Positions 35,815-47,440 of a DNA stretch of 64,000 nt are shown in pieces; positions within the stretch are counted from its first letter, which is position 1, and the number at the start of each line of letters is the position of its first letter. The position numbers and the translations under genes are program-made. A model generated the notes under the pieces. It was not told the DNA's origin. It worked only from the letters and a program-made list of their open reading frames with translations, and searched no databases. The DNA is from Liquidambar formosana (taxonomy: Eukaryota; Streptophyta; Magnoliopsida; Saxifragales; Altingiaceae). The stretch covers positions 5,188,003 through 5,252,002 of the forward strand of contig CM077831.1 of the NCBI GenBank assembly GCA_039720395.1, in the 5' to 3' direction.

Positions 35815-36122
35815 ATACTTAAAATAACTTTTTAAAAAATTGACACCTTCATGCTTTTTAGCATAAGATTATATTAAATATAGCACAAAAGGATGCTATT
35901 ATTATTTTTTATCACACCCTAGCTTTGATACACGATTGGAGTAGTAATAAGCTATGCTATTACTAAAATATAGTAATAACATACCTTTTAGCACACTATT
36001 AAATATGTTATGGATAGAGTTATTGAGGCTTTGCAACATTGTCCGGGGTTCCTACTTCCTACTAGTAGCATATATATTATTACATATTATATACTATGAT
36101 AAGAACTTCCACACAATCATAA
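35815..36122. other. AT-rich spacer
   Basis: No gene seen. Contains short inverted words around TAGTAATA and GCTATTA; no defined element. Confidence 0.3.
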
Positions 36123-36245
36123 CACGGGTCACGTGATGTCATGAGTCAATGAGAGTCAAGTAAAGTGGGATTGTAAAGTTAAAAAGTATTCTACCCATCT
36201 CACTTTACTTAACTACCCCGTGACACCATGTGGTCGTGTCCCCGT
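36123..36245. mobile_element. Short palindromic MITE
   Basis: CAAGTAAAGTGGGATTG (36157) pairs with the inverse of CATCTCACTTTACTTAAC (36196), and outer CACGGGTCACGTGATGTCAT pairs with CCCGTGACACCATGTGG-type sequence. Related termini (GTGACACGGC...GGTGTCA) occur at 43821 and 50345. Confidence 0.45.
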
Positions 36246-36252
36246 GGCATGG

Positions 36253-37192
36253 AAGTTCTCTATCTACTGTAGGTTCGCAGCTCCTCTCCATTACAAAAAA
36301 GAACTAGAGATATCCAGTGCACAAGTGAGTGTTCGACACATCATCCAATAGCTAGATCAATGGTTGGGCTTCTACCACGTTAGGCTGTTGTTTAAAGGTT
36401 TTGAAACGGTACCGTTTATGGCCTTTAATTTGGGTAAAGGGCGTAACTGCGCCTACTTCGTCTCTCCCCCCCAAAAGCTGTTGCACTCTCTCTCCCTCTG
36501 TACCCCACCACATAGACCCAGTAGCTCCTTCACTCTCCCTCTAATAGATACTTTGCTCTAAACAGAAGATAAAAATTCTGCATTTCTGTATTCGCAACTT
36601 TCTGATTTTTGAAGTAGACCGTACGCTTGCTGCCCCAAAGTACATGAGCAAGAGAAAGCTGTAGAGTTTGCATAAAAATCACAGCGGTTTCTTGATTATT
36701 AGATTGAAGATAAAAATTCTTTGGAGGAGAAGCCATTGTAATTGCTAGGTTTGGTGGTGTTTTTGCTCCACATATGGCTCAATTTCTCAGAAGAAATTGG
36801 GGACATGAAGTTACCTGATGTAGAGAACTTCCTATCACTTCAATGGACTCAGGAATTTATTGAAATTCCAATCATCAACGAAAAGTTACCAACTAATGAT
36901 GGGCAGATCGACTTACCGTGAATTTAGAGAGAGAGAGAGAGCGCGCTTTGGGTTTCATGGAGGATGTAGAGAAGGATTTTTCAGAGGGAAGTGCCTTTTT
37001 TCTTTCTTGGGTTTTAACAGAAGAGAGATGGGGAGAGAGAAGTTGACGCTGTTACAAGCTAAAAACCCAAAACGACAGTGTTTAAACCTTTCTTTACTAG
37101 CAAGCAGACCTGGCAATTTGATGAAACAAAAAACTGTTGTAACAGCACCGGAGACACCCAGTACTTTAGCTATAATGGAGATGGAGAGTGTA
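36253..37192 (-). other. Possible truncated divergent transcription unit
   Basis: Downstream of a minus-strand TATA box (37193-37201) lies a pyrimidine-rich leader, then ATG and 14 codons (36958-36917, MKPKARSLSLSKFT) ending at a strong splice donor ACG|GTAAGT (donor at 36916-36911). Further left are a possible acceptor near 36815 and a 68-codon open frame at 36530-36736. No protein domain is recognised, so this may be a non-coding transcript or a gene remnant. Confidence 0.25.
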
Positions 37193-37201
37193 CTATTTAT
37201 A
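37193..37201 (-). promoter_or_regulatory. TATA box facing away from the PPR gene
   Basis: Reads TATAAATAG on the minus strand, 118 bp from the PPR start codon. It would drive transcription leftward, so the interval 37202-37318 may be a compact bidirectional promoter. Confidence 0.4.
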
Positions 37202-37318
37202 ATAGGTGTGGCATGAGAGTATATAGAGAAAGATACACGTGTAGGACGCGAAAGTAAGCACATGCTCTACTGAGACCGATTATGAAAAAGTGCATGCAGA
37301 ATCACATCATGCATTAAA

Positions 37319-39280
37319 ATGGTGTTTACTCAAACTGGCACGCTGTTTCGCTGTATGAGTTCCAATGCAAACTCACCACTAGCGGTAGGGGTAGGGGGTG
37401 TTCGTCGCGACATATATCAGTGGAATTTGAATATTACGAGTTGTTTCAAGCGCGGTAACGTTGAGAGTGCATGTCGGATATTCGACGAAATGCCTTACAG
37501 GAATGTGGTGACATGGAACTGTATGATATCTGGGTATGCTCGGAATGGGAAGATTCGTGAAGCTCGTAAGGCATTTGATGATATGCCTTTTAAGAATATT
37601 GTGTCATGGACGGCGATGTTGACTGGGTATGCGAGGGGCGGAAGGTTGGAAGAAGCCCGGAGTTTATTTGAAAGAATTCCTCATAAGACTGTGGTTTGTT
37701 GGAATTCCATGATATCTGGCTACTTGGGCACCAGGAAAATACAGGAAGCTAGAGAGTTATTTAATGCAATGCCAGTTAGGAATTGTGCATCGTGGACAAC
37801 TATTATTGAAGGGTATTTTTGCCATGGCCTTGCAAGCGAAGCTGTTAATTTGTTTTATCAAGCTCCTGTGCGTACCGTTTCTCTTTACAATGCCATGTTG
37901 TCTGGTTATGCTGAAATGGGACATCTTGAAGATGCTTTCAAGTTATTCTTGAAAATGCCTCAACGAGATGTGGCTTCATGGACCACTATGATTACTAGTT
38001 TTTCCCAAGCTGGGAAGATGGACAATGCTAGGGGCTTGTTTGAGGAGATGCCTGAAAAGGATGTAGTGGCTTGGACTGCAATGATTCGTGGTTATTTTCA
38101 CAATAATCGGATTGAAGATGCTCGGAAATTATTTGATGAAATGCCACGTCGGGATGTTGTGGCATGGAACTCCATGATTGGTGGTTATGTTCGGAATGGA
38201 AGGTTTCAAGAAGCTCTGGAACTTTTCATGAAGATGCCTAGGCAGGACATTGTTTCCTGGAATTCAATGCTACAGGGATATGTGCAGGAAGGTGATATGA
38301 TTAATGCTTGCATCCTTTTTGAGAAGATGCCCCAAAAGGATGTGATTTCATGGAATACAATGATCTCTGCCTGTCAAAGTGAGGAAGCTTTTGTTTTGTA
38401 TTCTCAGATGTTGCAAGATGGATTTAGGCCTGATCAAGGAACATTCACCTCTGTAATCTCAGTGTGCAGTGCACTTGCTCTTATTGGTTGGGGAAAAGCA
38501 GTACACCTCCGTGTGATCAAGACTGGTTATGAAAATGATGCAATGGTAATAAGTTCAGTAATATCTATGTATTCGAAGTGTGGTTTCCTCGATGATGCTG
38601 CCTTGGTGTTCAAGAGGATGATAAAACAGGATACAGTGGCATGGAATGCCATGATTGTCGCACAAGCAAACCATGGATCTGCTGTAGAAGCCCTCAAGCT
38701 CTTCCCTTCTATGATTCAAGCTGGATTTGAACCAGACCATGTGACTTTTCTAGGCCTCTTGATTGCCTGTGCTCATTCCGGTCTGGTTGATGAGGGTTGG
38801 AAACACTTTAGGTCTATGGAGAAGAATTGGAATCTGATCCCAAAGCCAGAACATTATGCTTGCATGGTTGATCTCCTTGGAAGGTCAGGATTGCTAGTTG
38901 AAGCTTATGAATTAGTTAAGCAATTGCCTGTAGATCTCCCGGCATATACATGGGAAGCATTACTATGTTCTTGTAAAGTCCATGAAAATTTTGAATTAGG
39001 TGAACTTGTTGCACAAACGGTTTCAAGAATTCAACCCTCCAATGTAGGGATCTATGTACTTGTATCAAATATTTATGCTGCAAGAGGGATGTGGGATGAT
39101 GCAGCAAATATCAGAGCATTAATGAAACATTGTGGTGCAAAGAAAGAAGTAGCATGTAGTTGGATTGAGTTGAGAGGTAGGATCTGTCAATTTGTGTACA
39201 ATGACAGATCTCACCCCCGTACAGAGGACATATACAGAGATTTGGCAAGTCTTTCTATCATCATCGAGGAGATAGGCTAG
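37319..39280 (+). CDS. Pentatricopeptide repeat protein, PLS class, E/E+ type
   Basis: One intronless frame of 653 aa. The ATG is the first after an in-frame TGA at 37283. The N-terminus (about 30 aa, Arg/Ser-containing, no acidic residue before Asp31) suits a mitochondrial or plastid transit peptide. From residue 33 to 342 there are ten consecutive 31-residue S-type motifs without insertion (pattern V-W-N/T-MI-GY ... A-LF-MP-R/K-D/N-V). A shortened motif, then L- and P-type motifs (about 343-500), follow. Residues about 515-620 form the E domain (YACMVDLLGRSGLL, YVLVSNIYAARGMWDDA) and about 620-650 an E+ region (CSWIELRGRICQFVYNDRSHP). There is no DYW deaminase. Such proteins bind organelle RNA sequence-specifically and usually assist C-to-U editing, recruiting a deaminase in trans; the target is not known. 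The exact orthologue is not named. Confidence 0.95.
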   Translation: MVFTQTGTLFRCMSSNANSPLAVGVGGVRRDIYQWNLNITSCFKRGNVESACRIFDEMPYRNVVTWNCMISGYARNGKIREARKAFDDMPFKNIVSWTAMLTGYARGGRLEEARSLFERIPHKTVVCWNSMISGYLGTRKIQEARELFNAMPVRNCASWTTIIEGYFCHGLASEAVNLFYQAPVRTVSLYNAMLSGYAEMGHLEDAFKLFLKMPQRDVASWTTMITSFSQAGKMDNARGLFEEMPEKDVVAWTAMIRGYFHNNRIEDARKLFDEMPRRDVVAWNSMIGGYVRNGRFQEALELFMKMPRQDIVSWNSMLQGYVQEGDMINACILFEKMPQKDVISWNTMISACQSEEAFVLYSQMLQDGFRPDQGTFTSVISVCSALALIGWGKAVHLRVIKTGYENDAMVISSVISMYSKCGFLDDAALVFKRMIKQDTVAWNAMIVAQANHGSAVEALKLFPSMIQAGFEPDHVTFLGLLIACAHSGLVDEGWKHFRSMEKNWNLIPKPEHYACMVDLLGRSGLLVEAYELVKQLPVDLPAYTWEALLCSCKVHENFELGELVAQTVSRIQPSNVGIYVLVSNIYAARGMWDDAANIRALMKHCGAKKEVACSWIELRGRICQFVYNDRSHPRTEDIYRDLASLSIIIEEIG

Positions 39281-40440
39281 ATGTTTCATTTTTGAGGCAA
39301 CAATCATTTATATATTCTTTTTGAAGGAAATATACATTGTATTATTTTGTTCTTTATGTAGTAGTTCATATAGGTCATCAGATTTTTCAATCTGCCTCAG
39401 GGATTAATTGGCGGAATAATGATGGTAATCGGGTTTCACTATTTACTTCCAGATTTGAATTACATTGAAACTGTGGTGTATACAAATGGTTGGTCATCTG
39501 CATATTCTTCTTTCTTTTCCATCTTTTTTCATTTCTTTTTCTTTTTTTCTTTTTTAATGGGAGATTGATTGGTGGTTTTTAGAGCCGCTCTCAGCCTCTT
39601 GTAGGCATCCTATAGAATGTACAATTACCTCTTTCAAAAATCAGTTTTTGGCATAGTGTGGAAACTGGCATAGTTTTAATGTATGCAATTAAGTTGACTT
39701 TAGAGGAAAGGGGAGAACGGGTTCTGTGACAAATTAATTGGAAAAGTTAGTCGCTTAATGAGTCGAGGAAAGGAAAAGGGAGTTTGGGACGTTTAGTAAA
39801 GAACCTAGTGTCCCAAATTGAGTAAAAGGTTGCAAGAGAAGCTGATGGAGATTTTAGAAGACAGGTGAAATTACTAATACGGAGTGGGTGGAATGGTATT
39901 AAGACCGGATAAGGTCCAGAGAATCGTGAAACTACATTTCCGGACCATATTATCCCCATGTTACATGAACTAAGTTATGAGTTCTTGGGTGTGTCTTGAG
40001 AGCCATCACTTTGTATTAAAAAATGATGGTTAGGACAGTATCCAGCTCACCCCTCTCATGACCCTACCAAGCAGTATCAACACAGGTTAATGTCCTTGTT
40101 TCATTGAGGAAAAAAAAAAAAAATGAATGCAGCAAAATTAAGCTGAGAACAAGGTAGAGAAGGGGTAGTAGGATAGAATTTGAGTAGCATCCATGAATGG
40201 TAATCAACATCTTGTCACTAGAAAGAGAAATCCCTTTTATGTTATGGGACCTTCCCCCCCTCCCCCCCCACCTTCTCTCTTTCCCATGAGCCAGGTATGA
40301 TGTATTGGGCACGTTGGTACACCTTGTTGTCGATTAGTGTTTTTCCAATCGGATGCTGATTGAAAATTATTTTTGACATGTTCTGGAAAATTATGAAATT
40401 TAGGTTCATTTGACTTCCTTTAGAGTGCCTTCCTTTACTT
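39281..40440. other. PPR 3' flank
   Basis: GGAATAATGATGG near 39414 is a possible polyadenylation signal region. The rest holds T-rich and C-rich runs (39524-39557, 40252-40269) and no recognised gene. Confidence 0.35.
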
Positions 40441-40989
40441 GGTCGTGTAAATACAACTTAAAGAAGGAAGGTTTAGAGTCATTACCTACCATATATTTAT
40501 AAATGTAAAAGGTCGTCTCTAAAATCTCAAAAAGGTCTCAAGTTATTTAAAAGTTGAATGACTCCTAAATGGTCGGTGTGTAAGAGATCTAGGTAAGAAG
40601 ACTTTGTTATGAGTGGAAAGGGTGTTAGGCACCCCACCACATCCGTTAACGAACAGTTACCCTGTTTCATAAACTTTCTTTTATCTTAAACCATATTCTT
40701 AAAATGAATTCCTAATTTGAGGTTCGAAATTCTAAATGAATATACCACCCTAGGTTGTGATTTTATTTAAGACTTATCTATACTTATCTAATTAAGCAAC
40801 GTGATGTTTTGAAAATTTGAAAATTGGCGTCATTCCATCTAGAATTTAGTCGTTTGGAGAGAATTTGAAATTTTGATTCTTTAACAATATTTTTGGGTTT
40901 TTTCAAGGTAACTCTATCCCTTTATATCGGGACACATTGAAATTGTTTGAAAACAAAACTTTTGAGACAATTGAAATCTTTATAAAATT

Positions 40990-41024
<35 letters not shown>

Positions 41025-41289
41025 CATGGTTCTTTATGAAAGTTCAAATACACGACTTGATTTTATTTATTTTTATCTTGAATTTATGAGCTTTTTCATG
41101 ATAGCTTCATCCCTTTCGCCTCGGGACACCAAATTACCAAGTCTATACCAATATTCAATTTAGCATGTCTAACCTCATATTCAAATTACAAAAAATGAAT
41201 TGGTAACCTTGCAAGGATCGGTGTGTCAAAGCCTATTACTTAACTAATCCGCATTTTGTGAAAAAATATGTCATTTTAAAGAGATTGTA
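40441..41289 (-). mobile_element. Fragment related to the Tat-like LTR family
   Basis: GAGTGGAAAGGGTGTTAGGC and CACCCCACCACATC at 40609-40650 correspond to GAGTGGGGAAGGTGTGAGGC at 2532 and 63977 and to a diverged copy near 44600. Limits are not defined. A 32-nt A run lies at about 40991-41022. Confidence 0.4.
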
Positions 41290-41413
41290 AGAAGATTATG
41301 AGGTTGTTTGGGTGCATGTTACTTTTATTAAGTGTGAATATAAGGACTAAAGTGGAATTTCTAGGAAATTGCAAATCCCATTATGATTGGGAATTCACTT
41401 GCCCGGCCATATA

Positions 41414-41485
<72 letters not shown>

Positions 41486-41818
41486 GATATATTATTATAG
41501 AGCTAGCACTCTCAAGGAAACTAAGGCAGCCGTTCCATCCTCTCTCACCTTCTCTCTATTTTGCTTGCATCCAAAAGTGAAAGGAGCTTTAAGAGAACCT
41601 ACTTGGTGTGGATGCTCTTGGAGGCTTCATACATTTGAAGCTCTATCAATTTGAGTCTTAAGGACCCTATGTAAGTATTCTTAAACCCTCTTGATAGATT
41701 AGGGTTTGTATATCATGCATGGACCATGAAGGTGATCATAGCTTTAATAGTTTTCTCATTCAAAATTGTTTTGAAAATTTTAATTTTACTTCCACTTCTA
41801 TGGGAAAACCTTTTGACA
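41290..41818 (+). mobile_element. Diverged copia-like LTR fragment
   Basis: The U5 phrase CTTGGTGTGGATGCTCTTGG (41610), the GTAAGT and TAGATTAGGGTTTG words, and a final CCTTTTGACA match the layout of the copia LTR family at 1385-1761 and 15809-17476. The leader carries (TC)n(TA)n at 41418-41478. The start is uncertain. Confidence 0.4.
41418..41478. repeat. (TC)n(TA)n microsatellite
   Basis: About 34 bp of TC followed by about 25 bp of TA. Confidence 0.9.
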
Positions 41819-42378
41819 ATAAAGGTAAATCAAGGATTTTCAAAAAATGAGTAACTAAATGCTAAATAAGTTTAAAAGTCATGGATCTAATGGGTTAGTA
41901 AAAATGATGCTCGACTCAAAATTTTTAAGATCTTCAAGCATATAGTCGTCAAGAGCTAGTGATCCTTTAGATTGTTCCAAAAATTGTGGAATTTTATGAA
42001 ATATTTATTTTATTTGATAAAAAATACAATGAAATTGAACCCAGATAAATAAAATAATAATCACAATTTGATTAACAATAACCAACACAAAAATATTTAA
42101 TTAAAATAAAAATAAAGAAAGTAAGAAGAGATACCTGTGGGAAGGCATGTGAGATCACATTATCCTAAAGGAACTATCATCTCACTACGTATAGGTGCAG
42201 ATGGACGATAAAACCTCTAAGATATAACCCCAAAGCTCGCAACTTCGTCTTCTATGGATATGTCCACAGCAAGAGTATGGTGAACCTGTCCCCGATCCAT
42301 TTCCCATAAATACAATATAAAAAATGACTAAATAAAACTCTTAGAGAAATACAGTGGAAAAGAAATTGAGAAGATAAT

Positions 42379-43119
42379 GTCTCCGTCTCACAAAGATAGG
42401 CCATATTTGCTACTTTTTTTGTCCCAAAATATTTGTCCACTTTGAAAAGTCAAAGCATAAATCTACTCAACTTTCCTATAGTATCCTTTGTTTTATCAAG
42501 AATTACCCTTTTTTTATGCCTTCTAGAGTTTTATTAAGTAGGGGTGTTCATGGGTCTGTTTTAGAGAAAATTTTACAAACTAAAACCAAACCATATTATA
42601 AAATAAAATAAAAAACAAACCAAACCAAACCAATATTTTTCGGTTTGGTTTTGGTTTTCTCCTATCAAGTAGTAACAAATCATGAACAATTGGATAAACA
42701 TAACAAAATGAGAAAATTGACAATTTAAATTAAAAATAAGAACAAATTTAATAATAGCATTAAGGATTGTTAACTAAAAAAAGCATTAAACATTGTATCA
42801 ACATGGCAACATATTAAAATAGGAAGTTTACATATTGAAGTTAAATATATAATAAATATATATTATAATATATTATATACACTTCGGTTTTTTTGGTTTT
42901 TCAGTTGGTTTGGTTTTTTTAACATGCAAACACAAACCAAACCAAACCAAACTTTGGTTTAGTTTGGTTTTCGGTTTTCGGTTTTAACCTAAACCATAAA
43001 CACCCCTAGTATTAAGGGAAGAGTAGTTTTGGAATAAATTGTCTAATCAATGCATTCATTACTTTTTCTTAAACAGCATGTTTTGTCAAACATGACCTAT
43101 TTTTGTGGGACGGAGGGAG
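42379..43119. mobile_element. Stowaway MITE interrupted by a hAT MITE
   Basis: Ends CTCCGTCTCACAAAGATAGG and, inverted, CTCCCTCCGTCCCACAAAAA; TA follows at 43120-43121. Removing the hAT MITE (42539-43008) and one target copy leaves an element of about 260 bp, the normal Stowaway size. Confidence 0.75.
42539..43008. mobile_element. hAT-type MITE, 470 bp, 8-bp TSD
   Basis: Terminal inverted repeats TAGGGGTGTTCATGG / TAGGGGTGTTTATGG. Flanks TTATTAAG (42531-42538) and GTATTAAG (43009-43016) form an 8-bp duplication with one mismatch, as hAT transposases make. Sub-terminal regions are rich in the palindromic words GGTTTGGTTT / AAACCAAACC. Confidence 0.85.
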
Positions 43120-43815
43120 TATATCTTATTCATGTAGAGAAAGCCACTATTTATAATAGTAAAATGTTGAAATTGGTTTGTCTAATAAAGGTCCAAAATA
43201 AATATCAAAATAATTCTTTATAATAGCTCAATCAATAACATGAAATAAAATTCCAACGGCTAGTAACGGGCACCCATAAATTATATAAATTAAGACCTAA
43301 TGACCAATGAAATAAAACTCATATAATCAGCCCATAAAGTCACGTGTGCGCAAAGTCACAACATTTTCACACACCATATCACGACATGGCCGGCTGATCC
43401 AATCGAGGTGGGTAGTATGCGTGTACATATGTGTGTGGTCCCAAGTTTTGAAACTGTGTTATTTTCTAACAGTCTCTCCAAATAACCATCGGTTATTCGT
43501 GAGGATGCTTGTACTTGACAGTAGTGTAGTTGGGCCAAACCCATGAGAATCCTATGGGATCCAGTGGGGTACGAGCTCTTGAGATGGCATGATCCAATGT
43601 GTAATATGAAGCTATGAATTTGATTTTAGCTAGCATGGGATGGTCAAGCTAGACTTTTGTCTTTGTTATAAGCCTGTAAGCTCTAAACAGCTTTAATGGT
43701 ATGGAACCCAAAGTAGGAGATTTCAATTGGATGTGTGGTTAACCCAACCCATGAGTATCCTATGGGGAAATTATCTTTTAATGACCACTTCCTAAATTAG
43801 AGAAAAACTTATATG
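43120..43815. other. Spacer without recognised gene
   Basis: AT-rich at the left, mixed at the right. Two short opposed open frames at 43346-43546 show no domain. Confidence 0.3.
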
Positions 43816-43941
43816 AAAATGTGACACGGCTGATGTGGTGTCACAAGCTAATGATAGTGAAGTAAAGTAAAATCAAAGTACTTTTTGGCTCCACAATCCT
43901 ACTTTATTATGTGATAATAGCTTAAAACTGTATTAATGTCA

Positions 43942-44174
43942 CCCACCCTTGGATAGTCCAATTGGTAAGTGCGAACTTGTGATTGTGTGGTTAGGCACAC
44001 AGTCTCGGGTTCGATTCCCCGCTAGGACAACCTAAGATTTAAGTGGTGGGCTGTGGTGGTGGGTTACTACGCTAGTCTCTCGAGGGTTTAGGTTCCATGG
44101 ATGGGTCCAAAGGACCTGCTGTGGGATAGTTCCACCGCTATCAAAAAAATAATAATAATAAATAAATAAATATT
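43942..44174 (+). mobile_element. tRNA-derived SINE
   Basis: An A box (GGATAGTCCAATTGGTAAG, 43951-43969) and a perfect B box (GGTTCGATTCC, 44009-44019) mark an internal Pol III promoter. The body is about 160 bp and the tail is an A/AAT-rich simple repeat. The target duplication TGTATTAATGTCA (13 bp) lies at 43929-43941; its right copy begins at 44175, is split by a solo LTR, and is complete at 49072-49084. Tail and duplication fit LINE-assisted insertion. Confidence 0.9.
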
Positions 44175-44787
44175 TGTATTGTTGCTATCCGCACCTCACC
44201 AAGAGAAGGCTCGAGGAGTCGCGACCTTGGGCGGGAGGACAGTCACCGCATGACGTCTAGTGTCCCTTCTCTCTCTCTCTCTTTTTTCCTGCTGCTTTTG
44301 CTTTTTCTTTTTGGACTCCCTCACTAGGCGTGTGGAGTGCTAATTGATTGAAGGGCCTATTTATCTACAGTTAATGATTTGGAATTGGTATGGTTTACGC
44401 TTCCAGATTGCTTTGCTTTAAAATGAATGTCTCCTTAAAAGGGAAAGCGTTCACAGAAAAATAGAACTTAGAATCGCCATCAGTTATCAGTTTAAAAACG
44501 TAACTGATCATCTTTTGGGTATCCAAAAATTAGCAATTAAGTCCGACTTGGATTTCAATGACTCCTAAGGTCTATGTTACCTAAAGATTATGGATACGGA
44601 GGCTCGGTTGAGGAGGAGGAAGGTATTAGCACCCCCTTACACCCGTGGATTGAAACTATGGTTGCCATGTTTTAAATTGCATTCTCAATAGTACAAAACT
44701 TCAAACAAATTCCCAAAATGAAACATGTATATGATATTGACATTGGGTTGTGGAAAAATGTGGCTCTAACTTGATTTGAAAGGATTA

Positions 44788-45060
44788 TTTGAAAGATGGC
44801 ATTTGCTTTTATTTTTGAAAGATGCATCAAAAAGATGGCATTTACTTTTGCTTTGAAAAATGCTTTGAAAGATAGCATTTACTTCTGCTTTGAAAGATGG
44901 CATTTACTTTTGCTTTTGAAAGATGCATTGAAAAGGGTGTGATAACCCGATGTCAAGTGCAAGTTCATGTCATAAAATATGACATGTACTTGCTTTAAAT
45001 TTCAAAAGATGCAATTAAAGATAGCATACTTTTTCTTTCAAAAGATGCACTACAAATCAT
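44788..45060. repeat. Degenerate GAAAGATGGCATTTACTTT repeats
   Basis: About six imperfect copies of GAAAGATGGCATTTACTTT alternate with TTTGAAAGATGCATT at irregular spacing inside the solo LTR. Confidence 0.65.
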
Positions 45061-45527
45061 GGTATATGTGAAATGATATGAAATTGATGAGACTTGGATG
45101 GCACCTTGAAGAATTGAATTGATTTGGAAACATTTTCAAGTATGGAAAATTGATCTTGAATGCTTTGAAGAATTTGGATGAAGATTGATTTGAATTGAAT
45201 TCAATTGGAATGAATTAAATTGATTTGATATGATTTGAATTGAAATGAATTGAATTGGATGAAAATTGATTTTTATGCAAATATTTGTAGAAAACTGGAC
45301 AACCTTTCGGCAAATGAAAAATAAATAACGCATTTTTTTTGTTCGTAAATGGAACCATTTTTGATGAATTTCACATTGAAATGAGATGAGGATGAATAAA
45401 AATGACCAATTTGGACTATTCATTTGGTAAAAATCCTACAGAAATTTCGGCAGCCTTTCGGCGCCTCAAATGTTATTTGAAAAATGCCGAGCATGTATGC
45501 AACATATATCTTCATGACAAAAATTGA

Positions 45528-46110
45528 GCAGCCTTCCAGCATCTAAAAATATTCCAGAAAAATTTGGTGTGCGTGTGCCATGCTTTGTGACAAAGTAGTG
45601 CGTGTGTGACATGCATTGTGACATAGCTAGTATGTAAGTGTGTGATATGCTTTGTGACATAGTTAGTGAATATGACATGCTTTGTAAAAAAGTAGTGTAG
45701 ATGACATGCTTTTGACATAGTTAGAGTATACAACAAGCTGTATTGCTAAACTAGTGTGTGTGTATGTCATGCTTTGTGGCAAAAATTCGGCAGCCTAACA
45801 GTGTATCAAAATATTCTAGAAAATTTTGTGCATCTGTGATATGTGTAGGAAAAATTGGGCAGCCTAACAGTGTATCAAAATATTCTAGAAAAATTATGTG
45901 CATCTATGATATGTGTAGGAAAAATTGGGTAGCCTAACGGCGTATCAAAATATTATTAGAAAAAATCTATGCATTTATGATATGTGTGTGTTTGATAAAA
46001 ATTTCGACAGCCTAACGGTGCACCAAAATATTTTCAGAAAAAATATGTGCATCTGTGATCATGTGTGTTAAGTAAAACTTTTGGCAGCCTAACGGCGTAC
46101 CAAAATATTT
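45528..46110. repeat. 70-78-bp tandem array (GGCAGCCTAACGG)
   Basis: CAGCCTAAC-type anchors lie at 45791, 45860, 45930, 46008 and 46085, with more degenerate units back to 45528. Between 45590 and 45780 a second repeat type, GACATGCTTTGTGACATAG, recurs about every 40-50 bp. Confidence 0.8.
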
Positions 46111-47440
46111 GGGAGTACACGCACGCGGCCACTTCAAGCTAAGCTCCATTTCTTTTCCCTTTTATATACATAGGAGTAATACCCTACAAAACAAAGGGTT
46201 AGGAAAGTTGATTTACAATTCATATCATCTTTAGACTTCCTAGCACAATCGAAAGCATAGGGATTTTTTAATTTGAGTCTAAACATGCACATGGATCAAA
46301 CAAACCAATCGTAGTGTCATCAGTGCATGCATATATGACTTGGTTCACCCTTCTCAAGAAATTCATCACCATAGCTGGAAGCACCCACCCAATTGATTTG
46401 CCTAATTCCATGTATTCAAACACAAACAAAAACCCCTAAATGATTTCTGTGCACAGAGTCTATATATATATAGTGTGACTCTTTCTATTATATATAAGTC
46501 CTCCCAAGCTTCAACAAACAAAAAAAATTAGTAGCACAATTAAAACATATCAAATAGACAAAAAATCACAACTTTATACCTTTCCTTTGAAACTTTCTTT
46601 TGCTTTTGATTTTGCTTTGTATTCCTTCCTTTCTTTGAATTGCATACACTTTGTACACACACAACTCATTCTCACTCACTAGAACCAGCCATGGGGGAGG
46701 TGTTTTTGTGGTGGTTTGGCGTTTAGGAGTTGATTTGGAGTGGTGGAATTAACTTGAAAAAGCTTTGAAGTGATTTGGAAGTAAAACAGTGGTAACACAG
46801 TGAAGTTACCAGTCACCAGAGACTAAGTTGACAGTTAAAAGACATGAAGGTGACAGTCGTTCCGTGGCAAAAATACAGCAGTTTTTGGGTGTGTTCTTCC
46901 TAGCTACCCAAGCCCAAAAATGGAGGTTTTGTGTGGTTGGGTGCTCTTGGACAGTACCTTGGGAAGGCTTTTTAAGTGGGTTTGATGGTGGCTTTGTGGT
47001 GGTGGAAGTGGTAGAGGTGGTGGTGGTGTGGTGGTGAAGTGGTGGAGGTGTGGTGGTGGAGTGGTGGAGCAAGGAGGAGCTCCTCCCCCTATGGCTGGCC
47101 ACTCTTGGGAGCTTCTCTCTCTAGAAGTGCTGAATTTCAATTTGGTAGAGGTTTTTTTGGCTTTCCAAAGCTTTCTAAATGGATGAAACGGGTGGGGTAT
47201 TTACAGGGAAAGTGGATGGTTTAGTTGTAAATAGGTGAGTTGATCTCATCCATCCATTCTTTGAGATTTAATCCCAGCCCTACACCTCTCTTGCTTAGTA
47301 ACTAAGGACTCATCCTAGCCCTAGATCTTGACTTGGTGATCAAGGAGTCATCCTAGTCACACATCCTTTGGGGCAAAAGTGCTATTAACCTAAAGTTAAA
47401 TATCTTTGGTTGCAAAATAGAATTAAAGTAACTTCTAAAT

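Noticed and set aside
43951..44030. tRNA gene suggested by A and B boxes
   Set aside because: The sequence does not close into a cloverleaf with an acceptor stem and continues into an A-rich tail with a 13-bp target duplication, so it is a SINE.
46806..47140. Pro/Thr/His-rich open frames resembling an extensin-like protein
   Set aside because: They arise from a CACC/GGTG simple repeat inside a solo LTR.
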